The notes beneath the pieces were generated by a model that did not search any database, was not told the origin of the DNA, and saw nothing but the letters and a program-made list of their open reading frames with translations. A DNA stretch of 40,037 bases from an uncultured Pelagibacteraceae bacterium. GTDB lineage: Bacteria > Pseudomonadota > Alphaproteobacteria > Pelagibacterales > Pelagibacteraceae. Below, in pieces: positions 1 through 8,005 of the stretch. The translations under genes and the position numbers were made by a program. The stretch is taken from NCBI GenBank assembly GCA_902558225.1, contig CACEDG010000009.1:1-40037 (forward strand), written 5' to 3'. Positions within the stretch are counted from its first letter, which is position 1. Each line of letters begins with the position of its first letter.

Positions 1-1
1 A

Positions 2-1027
2 AAAGTCGTAAAAATTATAGATCAAACAAAACTACCACACCAATTTATTATTAAAGATCTTAAAACTGTCAATGATGCAACAAATGCAATTAAAACAATG
101 GAAGTTAGAGGTGCGCCACTTATAGGAGCTACCGCAGCTTATGGATTAGTTTTAGCCATTATTGAAAATAATGATCAATCTTTTTTAAAAAAATCTGCAG
201 AAAATTTAATTAGCTCAAGACCAACAGCTATTAATTTAAAATGGGCTGTAGATAGAATGATAAATAAACTATCAGGTGTAAATAGTGATAAAATTTTAGA
301 AATTGTTATAGATGAAGCTAAATCAATTTGTGAAGAGGATATCAAATTTTGTAAAAATATTGGAATTAATGGTCTTAAAATAATTGAAGAAATTTATAAT
401 AAAAAAAAGGATACAGTAAATATTTTAACTCACTGCAATGCAGGTTGGCTTGCAACAATAAATTGGGGAACTGCTACTTCTCCAATATATCATGCTCATA
501 AAAAAGGTATTCCTGTACATATATGGGCTGATGAAACTAGACCAAGAAACCAAGGAGCTAATTTAACATCATTTGAATTAAACGAGGAGGGAATTAAAAA
601 TACAATCATTGCTGATAACACGGGTGGTATTTTGATGCAACGAGGTGAAGTTGATATGTGCATAGTTGGAACGGATAGAACTTTAGCAAATGGTGACGTA
701 TGTAATAAGGTTGGTACTTATCTTAAGGCATTAGCGGCACATGATAATAAAGTTCCTTTTTATGTAGCACTGCCAAGTTCTACAATTGACTGGAATATAA
801 AAGATCACAAAGACATTCCTATAGAAGAAAGAAATTCAGAAGAGTTATCACATATGGAAGGTATTGATGTAAATGGAGACATTAAAAAAATACAAATTTA
901 TCCAAAAAAAAGTAAAGCAATGAATTTAGCGTTTGATATTACACCAGCAAAATATGTTACTGGACTGATTACTGAAAAAGGTATTTGTGATGCATCAACA
1001 GAGGGATTAAAGAAGTTATTCAAATGA
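2..1027 (+). CDS. mtnA: S-methyl-5-thioribose-1-phosphate isomerase, 5' end outside window
   Basis: This is an aldose-ketose isomerase that converts 5-methylthioribose-1-phosphate to 5-methylthioribulose-1-phosphate in methylthioadenosine salvage. The reading frame is open from the first bases, and the segment before the first ATG (position 98) already reads as MtnA (IDQTKLPHQF), so the true start lies upstream of the window. Family motifs seen are RGAPLIG, the cysteine block HCNAGWLA, ADETRPRNQGA and GTDRTLANGDVCNKVGT, which carries the catalytic aspartate. The stop overlaps the ATG of the next gene (ATGA), so translation is probably coupled. The homologous eIF2B-like regulators lack this cysteine/aspartate pair, so I read it as the enzyme. 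Confidence 0.93.
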   Translation, partial: KVVKIIDQTKLPHQFIIKDLKTVNDATNAIKTMEVRGAPLIGATAAYGLVLAIIENNDQSFLKKSAENLISSRPTAINLKWAVDRMINKLSGVNSDKILEIVIDEAKSICEEDIKFCKNIGINGLKIIEEIYNKKKDTVNILTHCNAGWLATINWGTATSPIYHAHKKGIPVHIWADETRPRNQGANLTSFELNEEGIKNTIIADNTGGILMQRGEVDMCIVGTDRTLANGDVCNKVGTYLKALAAHDNKVPFYVALPSSTIDWNIKDHKDIPIEERNSEELSHMEGIDVNGDIKKIQIYPKKSKAMNLAFDITPAKYVTGLITEKGICDASTEGLKKLFK

Positions 1028-1677
1028 AAAATTTAGATCAGAGAAATCAAATTATCGAATATTCTATAAAATTAAATTCTACAAATCTTTCACCGCTTAG
1101 GTCAGGCAACATCTCTTTGAGAGGAAAAGAAGATGATAAAGAAGGATATTTAATTACTCCATCAGGAAAAAAATATGAAACTTTAAAAGCAGAAGATATA
1201 GTCTTTATGGGCTTAAATGAAGAGCTGAGAGATACTTCAAATCAAAATCCATCTTCCGAATGGAGGTTTCATCGTGATATTTATTTAAATAAAAAAGAGG
1301 CACAGGCGATTGTTCACGCCCATTCTCCACACGCAACAGCTGTATCTTCTCATGGCAAAACAATACCGCCATTTCATTATATGATTGCACTAGCTGGAGG
1401 TGAAGACATTAAATGTGCTGATTACGCTACTTTTGGAACAGAGGAGCTTTCTAATAACGTAATTAAAGCATTAGAAAAAAGAAGTGCTTGTTTGATGTCT
1501 AATCACGGTCAGGTTGCTTTTGGAAAAAATTTAGAAGATGCATTTGAACTTGCACAAGAGGTAGAAAATATTTGTCATCAATACACTATTGCACTAAAGT
1601 TGGGAAAACCCAAGATTCTTTCATTTGAGGAAATGAAAAAAGTTTTGGAAAAAGCAAAAAATTATAAAAAAGAGTAA
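1024..1677 (+). CDS. Class II (fuculose-type) aldolase, probable Ald2 of the DHAP shunt
   Basis: This is a 217-residue zinc-dependent class II aldolase/adducin-family protein. It shows SGNIS near residue 28, the phosphate loop LITPSG, PSSEWRFH, the zinc motif HAHSPHA, and a third histidine in NHGQVAFG. Directly after mtnA there are two candidate roles. One is Ald2 of the DHAP shunt, which cleaves 5-methylthioribulose-1-phosphate to dihydroxyacetone phosphate and methylthioacetaldehyde. The other is the dehydratase MtnB of the classical salvage pathway. I favour Ald2 because the motifs look fuculose-aldolase-like and no later methionine-salvage gene (mtnC, mtnD) follows. The ATG overlaps the mtnA stop, and the stop is 1 base before speDE. 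Substrate is inferred, not shown. Confidence 0.8.
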   Translation: MKNLDQRNQIIEYSIKLNSTNLSPLRSGNISLRGKEDDKEGYLITPSGKKYETLKAEDIVFMGLNEELRDTSNQNPSSEWRFHRDIYLNKKEAQAIVHAHSPHATAVSSHGKTIPPFHYMIALAGGEDIKCADYATFGTEELSNNVIKALEKRSACLMSNHGQVAFGKNLEDAFELAQEVENICHQYTIALKLGKPKILSFEEMKKVLEKAKNYKKE

Positions 1678-1678
1678 A

Positions 1679-2719
1679 ATGATTAAAGTTGGGGAGCATA
1701 TTACTTTAGACATAATTGGTACTACAAAAGAGTACGAACCATCAATATATGAAAAAGTTATTAAAGATATAGCTGAAGCAGCTAATGTAACAATTCTTAA
1801 TATTTCTAAATATAAATTTGAACCACAGGGTTTTACAATTCTAGCTTTATTGGCTGAAAGCCATATTAGTTTTCATACATTTCCCGAAAAAGGAATAATA
1901 AGCTTTGATTTTTTTACTTGTGGTAAAATAAGCCCTTCTGTTGCAATTGATATAATTAAAAAAGAATTCAAACATAAAAGAATTGTAAAAAAAGAATTTA
2001 ATAGAGATACGAAAGCTTTATATCACGACATTTATAGCTCACCAGGGTTACAAAAATCTTATGTTGTGAATGATGTTTTAGAGGATTTTAAATCGAAAGT
2101 GGGTCAACACATTGAAATTTTAGATTTAGAACAATTCGGTAAATCATTATTTATTGATGGAGAAATACAAGTCGCTGCCTCTGACGAACATTTATATAGT
2201 TCAACTTTTGTAGGGGCAGGATTAAATTTAAATAAAAAAAATGAAAGAGCAGCAATAATTGGCGGTGGTGATGGTGGCGTAGCTAGAGAATGTATCTCAA
2301 AAAAATTTAATTTTATAGATTGGTTTGAACTTGATCCAGAAGTTGTTGAAATTTGTAATAAACACTTAGGTGATATAGGAAAAAAGGCTACAGAAAAAAA
2401 TTCTGTTAAATGTGTATGGGGGGATGCGTTTGAAAGTATTAAATCAGTCACTGATGACACTTATGATCATATATTTGTGGACTTAAATGATGACCAATTC
2501 TGTATTGATCTTGCTGCAAAAAATATGGACTCTTTAGTAAGAATATTGAAACCAAAAGGCGTGATAACGGCTCAGGTTGGAAGTCAAGATAAAAAACCTC
2601 TTCAAGTTGAAAATTGGATGAATGTGTTTCATCATCATTTTGGAAATACTAAATTATCTCGTGTATACATACCAAGTTTTGATTGTTCTTGGAATTTTTC
2701 CTCTTCAATAAATCACTAA
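1679..2719 (+). CDS. speDE: S-adenosylmethionine decarboxylase-spermidine synthase fusion
   Basis: This is one 346-residue polypeptide carrying two consecutive steps of polyamine synthesis. Residues 1-112 are a bacterial class 1B AdoMet decarboxylase. The self-processing site is ESHISFHT, with cleavage expected between Glu60 and Ser61 to make the pyruvoyl group; His66 and Cys81 (FFTCG) match the family's catalytic pair. Residues about 115-346 are a spermidine synthase-type aminopropyltransferase with DGEIQ, DEHLY, the cofactor loop GGGDGG (196-201), FELD and the acidic motif VDLNDD (268-272). The usual DSSDP-type motif has diverged, so the amine acceptor may not be putrescine. The reaction releases methylthioadenosine, which the two upstream genes can process after its phosphorolysis. 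After self-cleavage the pyruvoyl chain would stay fused to the transferase. Confidence 0.9.
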   Translation: MIKVGEHITLDIIGTTKEYEPSIYEKVIKDIAEAANVTILNISKYKFEPQGFTILALLAESHISFHTFPEKGIISFDFFTCGKISPSVAIDIIKKEFKHKRIVKKEFNRDTKALYHDIYSSPGLQKSYVVNDVLEDFKSKVGQHIEILDLEQFGKSLFIDGEIQVAASDEHLYSSTFVGAGLNLNKKNERAAIIGGGDGGVARECISKKFNFIDWFELDPEVVEICNKHLGDIGKKATEKNSVKCVWGDAFESIKSVTDDTYDHIFVDLNDDQFCIDLAAKNMDSLVRILKPKGVITAQVGSQDKKPLQVENWMNVFHHHFGNTKLSRVYIPSFDCSWNFSSSINH

Positions 2720-2781
2720 TTTTTTCTTTTTAAATTCTTTAATTTATGAAATACTTATTCGTTAAATTAAAGGAGAGAATA

Positions 2782-3609
2782 ATGAATATATTTAAAAAAA
2801 CTATTTTTTCAGTTTTATTTTCTTTATTGGTAATGGGTAATGTTCAAGCCGATAAGATTAAAATTGGAACTGAAGGAGCTTATCCTCCGTGGAATTCAAA
2901 AGATGCCTCAGGTAAGTTAATCGGATTTGAAGTTGAACTAGCCTACACGCTTTGCAGATACATAGGTCAACAATGTACAATAGTTGAGCAAGATTGGGAT
3001 GGAATGATACCGGCTCTAATCATGAGAAAGTTTGATGCAATAATGGCAGGTATGTCAATCACTGCTGAAAGACAAAAGGCAATAAGTTTTTCACAAGGAT
3101 ATGCAGATGAAGTTGCTTCATTAGCAGTAATGAAAGGTTCAAGTTTAGAAGGCTTAGATACACCAGCAGGTATTAATTTAACAAAACCTGATGCTGCTGC
3201 GAAAAAAGCATTAAAAACATTAACTTCTGCTTTAGCAGGTAAAACAGTTTGTGTACAAACTGCTACAATTCACCAAAACTTCTTAGACTCTGGTGATGTT
3301 GGAAAAGTAAATGTAAGAACTTATAAAACTCAAGATGAAGTTAACCTAGATTTAGCATCAGGAAGATGTGATGCTGCATTAGCTGCTGCAGTGGCATTTA
3401 GTGATTATGCAGAAAAATCTGGAAAGCCAGTAGTATTAACTGGACCTACTTTTTCAGGTGGTGCATTTGGTAATGGTGTTGGCGTAGGTATAAGAAAAGA
3501 TGATACTGAACTTCTAAAAAAGTTTAACGCTGCAATCAATAAAGCGAGAAAGAACGGAGATATTAGTAGAATAGCTACTAAATGGTTCGGTTTCGACGCT
3601 TCAATGTAA
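2782..3609 (+). CDS. Amino acid ABC transporter, periplasmic binding protein (octopine/basic amino acid type)
   Basis: This is a periplasmic solute-binding protein of the polar amino acid family (HisJ/ArgT/OccT group). I place the start at 2782 because AGGAG lies at 2771-2775 and this start gives a clean signal peptide ending VQA before residue 24; an in-frame ATG at 2746 would add 12 residues and spoil it. Mature features are EGAYPPWN, a cysteine pair (Cys58, Cys65) at the spot of the HisJ disulfide, QDWDGMIPAL, and the ligand signature FDAIMAGMSIT. An inserted stretch before GKTVCVQTATIHQNF and the segment GKPVVLTGPTFSGG resemble octopine/nopaline binding proteins. Ligand is inferred to be a cationic amino acid or related compound. 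Two permeases follow. Confidence 0.88.
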   Translation: MNIFKKTIFSVLFSLLVMGNVQADKIKIGTEGAYPPWNSKDASGKLIGFEVELAYTLCRYIGQQCTIVEQDWDGMIPALIMRKFDAIMAGMSITAERQKAISFSQGYADEVASLAVMKGSSLEGLDTPAGINLTKPDAAAKKALKTLTSALAGKTVCVQTATIHQNFLDSGDVGKVNVRTYKTQDEVNLDLASGRCDAALAAAVAFSDYAEKSGKPVVLTGPTFSGGAFGNGVGVGIRKDDTELLKKFNAAINKARKNGDISRIATKWFGFDASM

Positions 3610-3623
3610 TCAAATTTTAGATC

Positions 3624-3648
3624 TGGCGACTATAAACAATGGTCGCCA
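3624..3648 (+). promoter_or_regulatory. Intercistronic hairpin between binding protein and permease genes
   Basis: A perfect 7-bp stem (TGGCGAC at 3624-3630, GTCGCCA at 3642-3648) encloses an 11-base loop. It is conspicuously GC-rich for this sequence and fills most of the 45-bp gap, ending 6 bases before the permease ATG. No U tract follows, so it is probably not a factor-independent terminator. The likely role, by analogy with other transport operons, is to protect the 3' end of the binding-protein message or lower translation of the permease. Confidence 0.6.
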
Positions 3649-3654
3649 ATCTTT

Positions 3655-4347
3655 ATGGAACTTCTAGCATTTGGAGATACTGGTTGGGGTGATGAGCTTT
3701 TTTATGCAACTCTAATGACAATTGCTGTAGCTATTACAGCAATGCTTATTGGTTTTTTCTTCGCATTAATATTCACTCCCCTTAAATTATCAAAAAATAA
3801 ATTTTTAAATTTAATAGCAAATACTTACACCACAATCATTCGAGGAGTTCCAGAATTACTAGTCATCTACTTATTTTTTTTCGGAGGTAGTGCAGCAGTA
3901 ATGTTTGTTGCATCTATTTTTGGATATGGTGAGTATATTGAAATAAATGCTTTTATAACTGGTGCATTCTCAATTGGAATAATATCGGGAGCATATTCAA
4001 CTGAAGTTTTTAGAGGAGCGATACAATCAATTGATAAAGGCCAATTTGAAGCGGCAAATGTTTTGGGATTAAGTAAATTTGGTAAGTTTTTCAAAATTAT
4101 ACTTCCGCAAACTTTAAGATTAGCTTTACCCAACTTAAGTAATGTTTGGCAAATAACTTTAAAAGATACCTCTTTAATTATGGTGACTGGATTAGTTGAA
4201 ATTATGAGACAGTCTTATGTTGCTGCAGGATCTACCAGAGATCCGTTGTTTTTCTATTCTTGTGCAGCTGTTTTATATTTGTTTTTGACGTTTTTAAGTA
4301 TGAAATTAATTAATAGATTAGAACTGAAATATAGTAAGGGGTATTGA
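3655..4347 (+). CDS. Amino acid ABC transporter permease (HisQ/OccQ type)
   Basis: This 230-residue inner-membrane permease belongs to the polar amino acid (HisMQ) family. It has about five hydrophobic segments, the conserved RGVPELL after the second segment (63-69), and the cytoplasmic EAA loop (about 132-151, EAANVLGLSKFGKFF) that docks the ATPase. The start ATG lies just after the intercistronic hairpin and has no clear Shine-Dalgarno sequence, so expression may be well below that of the binding protein. It pairs with the next gene as a heterodimer. Confidence 0.88.
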   Translation: MELLAFGDTGWGDELFYATLMTIAVAITAMLIGFFFALIFTPLKLSKNKFLNLIANTYTTIIRGVPELLVIYLFFFGGSAAVMFVASIFGYGEYIEINAFITGAFSIGIISGAYSTEVFRGAIQSIDKGQFEAANVLGLSKFGKFFKIILPQTLRLALPNLSNVWQITLKDTSLIMVTGLVEIMRQSYVAAGSTRDPLFFYSCAAVLYLFLTFLSMKLINRLELKYSKGY

Positions 4348-5018
4348 TGGATATAGAGTTAATGGTCAATAGTTTTCCTAAATTACTTAGCGCCTCATTA
4401 ATAACTTTAAAACTTCTTTCCGCTTCTTTAATCGTAGGTTTATTTATTGGACTATTATTTGCAATTTTAAGATTAAACAAAAATATTTTTATGAATAAAT
4501 TTGCCTATGGTTATTCATATTTGTTTAGAGGAACACCATTGTTAGTTCAAATATTCATTATTTATTATGGTTTAGGCAATATTGAGTATTTAAGAACAAC
4601 AGTTTTATGGGTAATTTTAAAAGAACCTTATTGGTGTGCAATAATTGCTTTTTCATTGAATACTGGTGCCTATACGTCTGAAATATTAAGATCTGCTTTT
4701 CAAACAATCAAGCCTGGTATTATAGAAGCTGGCAAGAGCCTAGGTATACCAAGTAAAATAATCTTCTATAAAATTCAAATTCCAATAGCGATTAGACAAT
4801 CTTTACCTGCCTATGGAAATGAAATAATTTTAATGCTTAAAGGGACTTCATTGGCAAGCACGGTGACATTAATGGATCTTACTGGAGTTGCTAAGTATAT
4901 TATCTCCACAACTTTTAAACCTATAGAGGTATTTATTGTAGCTGGTGGAATATATTTATTTATGACTTTTGTTGTTCACAATGTGATTAAATTTTTGGAG
5001 AAGAAATATAGTTATTAA
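4347..5018 (+). CDS. Amino acid ABC transporter permease (HisM/OccM type)
   Basis: This is the second permease of the importer, 223 residues from the ATG at 4347, which overlaps the upstream TGA by one base; a TTG one codon earlier is a less likely start. It shows RGTPLLVQ (61-68) and an EAA-type loop (about 127-146, EAGKSLGIPSKIIFY). It completes the membrane channel with the preceding gene. No ATP-binding subunit follows: the next gene is on the other strand. The ATPase must be encoded elsewhere or shared with another system. Its 3' end overlaps the convergent DUF6165 gene by 4 bp. Confidence 0.88.
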   Translation: MDIELMVNSFPKLLSASLITLKLLSASLIVGLFIGLLFAILRLNKNIFMNKFAYGYSYLFRGTPLLVQIFIIYYGLGNIEYLRTTVLWVILKEPYWCAIIAFSLNTGAYTSEILRSAFQTIKPGIIEAGKSLGIPSKIIFYKIQIPIAIRQSLPAYGNEIILMLKGTSLASTVTLMDLTGVAKYIISTTFKPIEVFIVAGGIYLFMTFVVHNVIKFLEKKYSY

Positions 5019-5404
5019 TAACTAGTGTATTCTTTGATTTCACGGATTAATGAGCCAGTGTGACTATTAATTTCTAATTTTATTTTGGCGCGGTCATCAT
5101 TGAAAAAGTGCACATCTCTTGAAAGTTTGATGAATTTTTCATCAAATTTTTTATCTTTTTCACATTGTCTTTTTTCATCTTCAATTACCCACAGTTTTGC
5201 ATTTATTTCCTTTAGGGATTGAAACAATTTTTCAAGTTTTTCATCCTTTTTAACACTTTTATCAAGTTGATTTTTTAAGATCAAATGCTCTTTGTTAATA
5301 AATTCTAATTTATTTGGGTCTTTAATTTTTTCTTTTTTAATTTCTAAAATTGATATTTTATCTAAAAGTTCACCAACTGAAACTTCGACTATAATTTTAT
5401 TCAT
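5015..5404 (-). CDS. DUF6165 family protein
   Basis: This is a 129-residue, highly charged, mostly helical protein starting with VEVSVGELLDKISILEIK, the signature I associate with the uncharacterised DUF6165 family. There is no signal peptide or membrane segment, and residues about 15-80 could form a coiled coil. No catalytic motif is visible. It sits head to head with a family 9 glycosyltransferase 31 bp away, and such proteins are often near surface-glycan genes, so a role linked to lipopolysaccharide synthesis is a guess from context only. Confidence 0.75.
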   Translation of the reverse strand: MNKIIVEVSVGELLDKISILEIKKEKIKDPNKLEFINKEHLILKNQLDKSVKKDEKLEKLFQSLKEINAKLWVIEDEKRQCEKDKKFDEKFIKLSRDVHFFNDDRAKIKLEINSHTGSLIREIKEYTSY

Positions 5405-5435
5405 AAAATTAAATACTATGTTATCTTGTTAAAAT

Positions 5436-6377
5436 ATGTCTAATATATTAATTATTAAACATGGCTCACTAGGAGATATAGCCCAAGCGAGTGGTGCAAT
5501 TCAAGATATTTTTGAAAATCATAAGCAATATAAGATTTTCCTGTTAACCACAAAACCCTATTATGAATTATTTAAAAAAAATCCTTATATCCATCATGTT
5601 ATTTTAGATAAAAGATTACCAAGATATAACTTAATTTATTTATATTTTTTAATGAAAGAAATAAAAAAATATAAATTTTTAAAAGTTTTTGACCTTCAAA
5701 ATTCATCAAGAACGAATTTTTATAAAAAGATTCTTTTTCCTAATGCAAATTTTAATATATGGTCTTCTTCAATTACTATTTTGCCATCTGATAAAGATAA
5801 AACTGAATTTGATAAAGACTCTGTTTTGGATAGGTTTAATTTTCAACTAACAAAATCTGGATTGAACACTAAAAATACTTTGAAACCAGATTTCAGTTGG
5901 GCATGCCAAAATATAGATGAGATAAAAAAAAGATATGATCTCAAAAAATATATTTTGTTGTTTCCATTTTGCTCACCTCACTTAACTGTAAAAAGATGGC
6001 CTTATTATAATGACCTAATAAAATTGATATTATCTAAATTTGGTGATGAATATAAATTAATTACAGCACCTGGTCCTAAAGAATTAGCAGATGCAAAAGA
6101 AATTGATGCAACTCCAATATTAGACAATGATAAAAGTTTAGGTATTTCACAGTTAGCTACTTTGATAAAAGATAGTTCTTTTGTAGTTGCTAATGATACC
6201 GGTCCAGCACATATCGCAGCTCATGTGGGGGCCAATGGTTTAACTTTGTTCGGTAAACATATATCTGCTAGCAAGGTAAGTATAGAAAGAGATAGCTTTA
6301 AACCAATTCAAGTTGAGGATTTAAATAAATTAAGTGCTGAAAAAGTTTTGGAAAGATTAAGTGATAACTTAGTTTAA
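5436..6377 (+). CDS. Glycosyltransferase family 9 (heptosyltransferase-like)
   Basis: This 313-residue GT-B fold enzyme resembles ADP-heptose:lipopolysaccharide heptosyltransferases. The N terminus has ILIIKHGSLGDIAQA, the conserved acceptor-side loop. The middle has FPFCSPHLTVKRWP and the C-terminal domain has NDTGPAHIAAHVG, the sugar-nucleotide binding signature. It is expected to act at the cytoplasmic face of the inner membrane on lipopolysaccharide core or a related glycan. The exact donor sugar cannot be read from the sequence. Its 3' end overlaps the convergent GT4 gene by 9 bp. Confidence 0.88.
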   Translation: MSNILIIKHGSLGDIAQASGAIQDIFENHKQYKIFLLTTKPYYELFKKNPYIHHVILDKRLPRYNLIYLYFLMKEIKKYKFLKVFDLQNSSRTNFYKKILFPNANFNIWSSSITILPSDKDKTEFDKDSVLDRFNFQLTKSGLNTKNTLKPDFSWACQNIDEIKKRYDLKKYILLFPFCSPHLTVKRWPYYNDLIKLILSKFGDEYKLITAPGPKELADAKEIDATPILDNDKSLGISQLATLIKDSSFVVANDTGPAHIAAHVGANGLTLFGKHISASKVSIERDSFKPIQVEDLNKLSAEKVLERLSDNLV

Positions 6378-7451
6378 TATTTTTTTATATTGATCTACAA
6401 TTTTTTCCCACTCAAACTTAGACACAAATTCTTTAGCATTTTTTCCAAGTTCTAAATATTTTTTATTCTCAATCATGGTATCTAACGAAGAGTAAATTTC
6501 ATCTAAGTTATTTCCATCACAGATTAATCCAGTTTTATTGTGATCTATTGCATCAGAAGCTCCTCCATCAACTCCACCAAGTGAGGGAACTCCAAATTGC
6601 GCTGCTTCTACGTAAGCTATCCCGAAACCTTCAACTGAAGTTTTATGAATAATTGATGGCATAACAAAAATATCTGATTTTGCTATTAATGAATTTTTTA
6701 GATCCTTGGTAATGTCTTTAAAAAACATTACTTGAGAACCAAGATCTAATTCTTTAACTAATTTTTTTAAATTTTCTTCTTCATCTCCATATCCTATGCA
6801 TATGTAAACAATATCTGGATATTTTTGTTTTAAATTTCTTAGTGCCATAATCACCTTTTCATGGTTTTTTCTCTTATCGAATCTTGACACTGTAATTAAA
6901 CGTGGTGTTTTAATTTTAAGCAAACTTTCAACTTTTTCTAATGATTTTTTGTTCAATTCTTGAACTGGGTCTACACCAGGATTTATAACTATCATTTTTT
7001 TGGGGTCTATGCCTTTTTTAATTGCTAAATCTTTTGTGAATTCTGAGTTAGCAATAACTTTTTCAACGTTGTTTAAAACTTTATTTACTCTTTTATTAAG
7101 TAAACTGCCAATAGGATGATTAATTTCTTTTCCGTGAATTAAACAATATTTCTTTTTATCAGTTTTAATTAGTTCTAGACTTTTCCAGTGATCTGAAATA
7201 ATTCCTTGTACTTTGTTTTCCTTTAAAAATTCGTTAACTAATTGAGCTTTTCTAATTTTTCTTAAAAATTTAATACCGCCAACTCTTTCAATAGAAAAAT
7301 TCTCATTTTTATCAAATTCTTTATGATTTTTTTGATAATCTGCAAAAACTTTAACCATGAAGTTTCTAGACATCTCTTTAGTTAGACCCCACATTAAACT
7401 TTGCATGCCACCTAATTCAGGTGGAAAAGCTCTAGTTAAAATTAAAAACAT
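6369..7451 (-). CDS. Glycosyltransferase family 4
   Basis: This 360-residue retaining GT-B glycosyltransferase starts with LTRAFPPELGGMQ, the glycine-rich acceptor loop of GT4 enzymes. The C-terminal donor domain shows VSRFDKRKNHEKVI and MPSIIHKTSVEGFGIAYVEA, including the EX7E motif. It probably adds a sugar from a nucleotide donor to a lipid-linked or lipopolysaccharide glycan. It is transcribed after the thioredoxin-like gene, whose stop overlaps this start by one base. The specific sugar is unknown. Confidence 0.87.
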   Translation of the reverse strand: MFLILTRAFPPELGGMQSLMWGLTKEMSRNFMVKVFADYQKNHKEFDKNENFSIERVGGIKFLRKIRKAQLVNEFLKENKVQGIISDHWKSLELIKTDKKKYCLIHGKEINHPIGSLLNKRVNKVLNNVEKVIANSEFTKDLAIKKGIDPKKMIVINPGVDPVQELNKKSLEKVESLLKIKTPRLITVSRFDKRKNHEKVIMALRNLKQKYPDIVYICIGYGDEEENLKKLVKELDLGSQVMFFKDITKDLKNSLIAKSDIFVMPSIIHKTSVEGFGIAYVEAAQFGVPSLGGVDGGASDAIDHNKTGLICDGNNLDEIYSSLDTMIENKKYLELGKNAKEFVSKFEWEKIVDQYKKILN

Positions 7452-8005
7452 TAATTATTTTTCCACTTAATACCACAGCCCGCACTTGGAATTTGTTTCT
7501 CAGGTCCTTTTCCAGTCTCAGCAATTTGCTTCATTGATTTGTAAAGATCACTTTTACCATCTCTAACTGGAATTAAATTTTTAAGCTCTCTTAACCTTCC
7601 TCTATATTGAAGTTCTAGATTTTTGTTATAGCCAAAAAAATCAGGGGTACAAACAGCATCATAAGTTTTTGCAATTTCTTGTGTTTCATCATTTAGATAT
7701 GGAAAACTAAATTGATGTTTTTTTGCAAATATGATCATGTTTTCAAATGAGTCTTCAGGATAGTTTTCAGCATCGTTTGCACAAATAGCAACGGAATTAA
7801 TACCTATTTCTTTCAATTTTTTACAATCTTCAACGATATCTTTTGTTACAGCTTTAACGTAAGGACAATGATTACATATAAACATTATTAAGGTTCCTTT
7901 TTCACCTTTAACATCATCTAAAGAAATAATTTTACCATCAGTTGATTTAAGCCTAAAGTCAAAGGCCTTTTGACCAAAATCACATATTGGAGTTTGTATT
8001 GGCAT
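7451..8005 (-). CDS. Thioredoxin-fold (AhpC/TSA-type) protein
   Basis: This is a 184-residue cytoplasmic protein of the AhpC/TSA-Redoxin group. The N-terminal part has FRLKSTDGKIISLDDVKG followed by MFICNHCPYVKA, so the usual redox CXXC is CNHC. The conserved cis-proline region is CTPDFFGY, and the end has PSAGCGIKWK with a further cysteine. The family is widespread and its substrate is poorly defined; a thiol peroxidase or disulfide reductase role is plausible. No signal peptide is present. The start is 20 bp from a divergent gene. Confidence 0.85.
   Translation of the reverse strand: MPIQTPICDFGQKAFDFRLKSTDGKIISLDDVKGEKGTLIMFICNHCPYVKAVTKDIVEDCKKLKEIGINSVAICANDAENYPEDSFENMIIFAKKHQFSFPYLNDETQEIAKTYDAVCTPDFFGYNKNLELQYRGRLRELKNLIPVRDGKSDLYKSMKQIAETGKGPEKQIPSAGCGIKWKNN

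Noticed and set aside
2104-2460. Minus-strand open frame of 118 codons inside speDE
   Set aside because: It lies wholly antisense to a strongly supported gene, has a composition typical of a reversed AT-rich frame, and shows no family motif.
2746-2781. Upstream ATG for the amino acid binding protein
   Set aside because: It would put a charged stretch ahead of the signal peptide; the AGGAG at 2771-2775 clearly serves the ATG at 2782.
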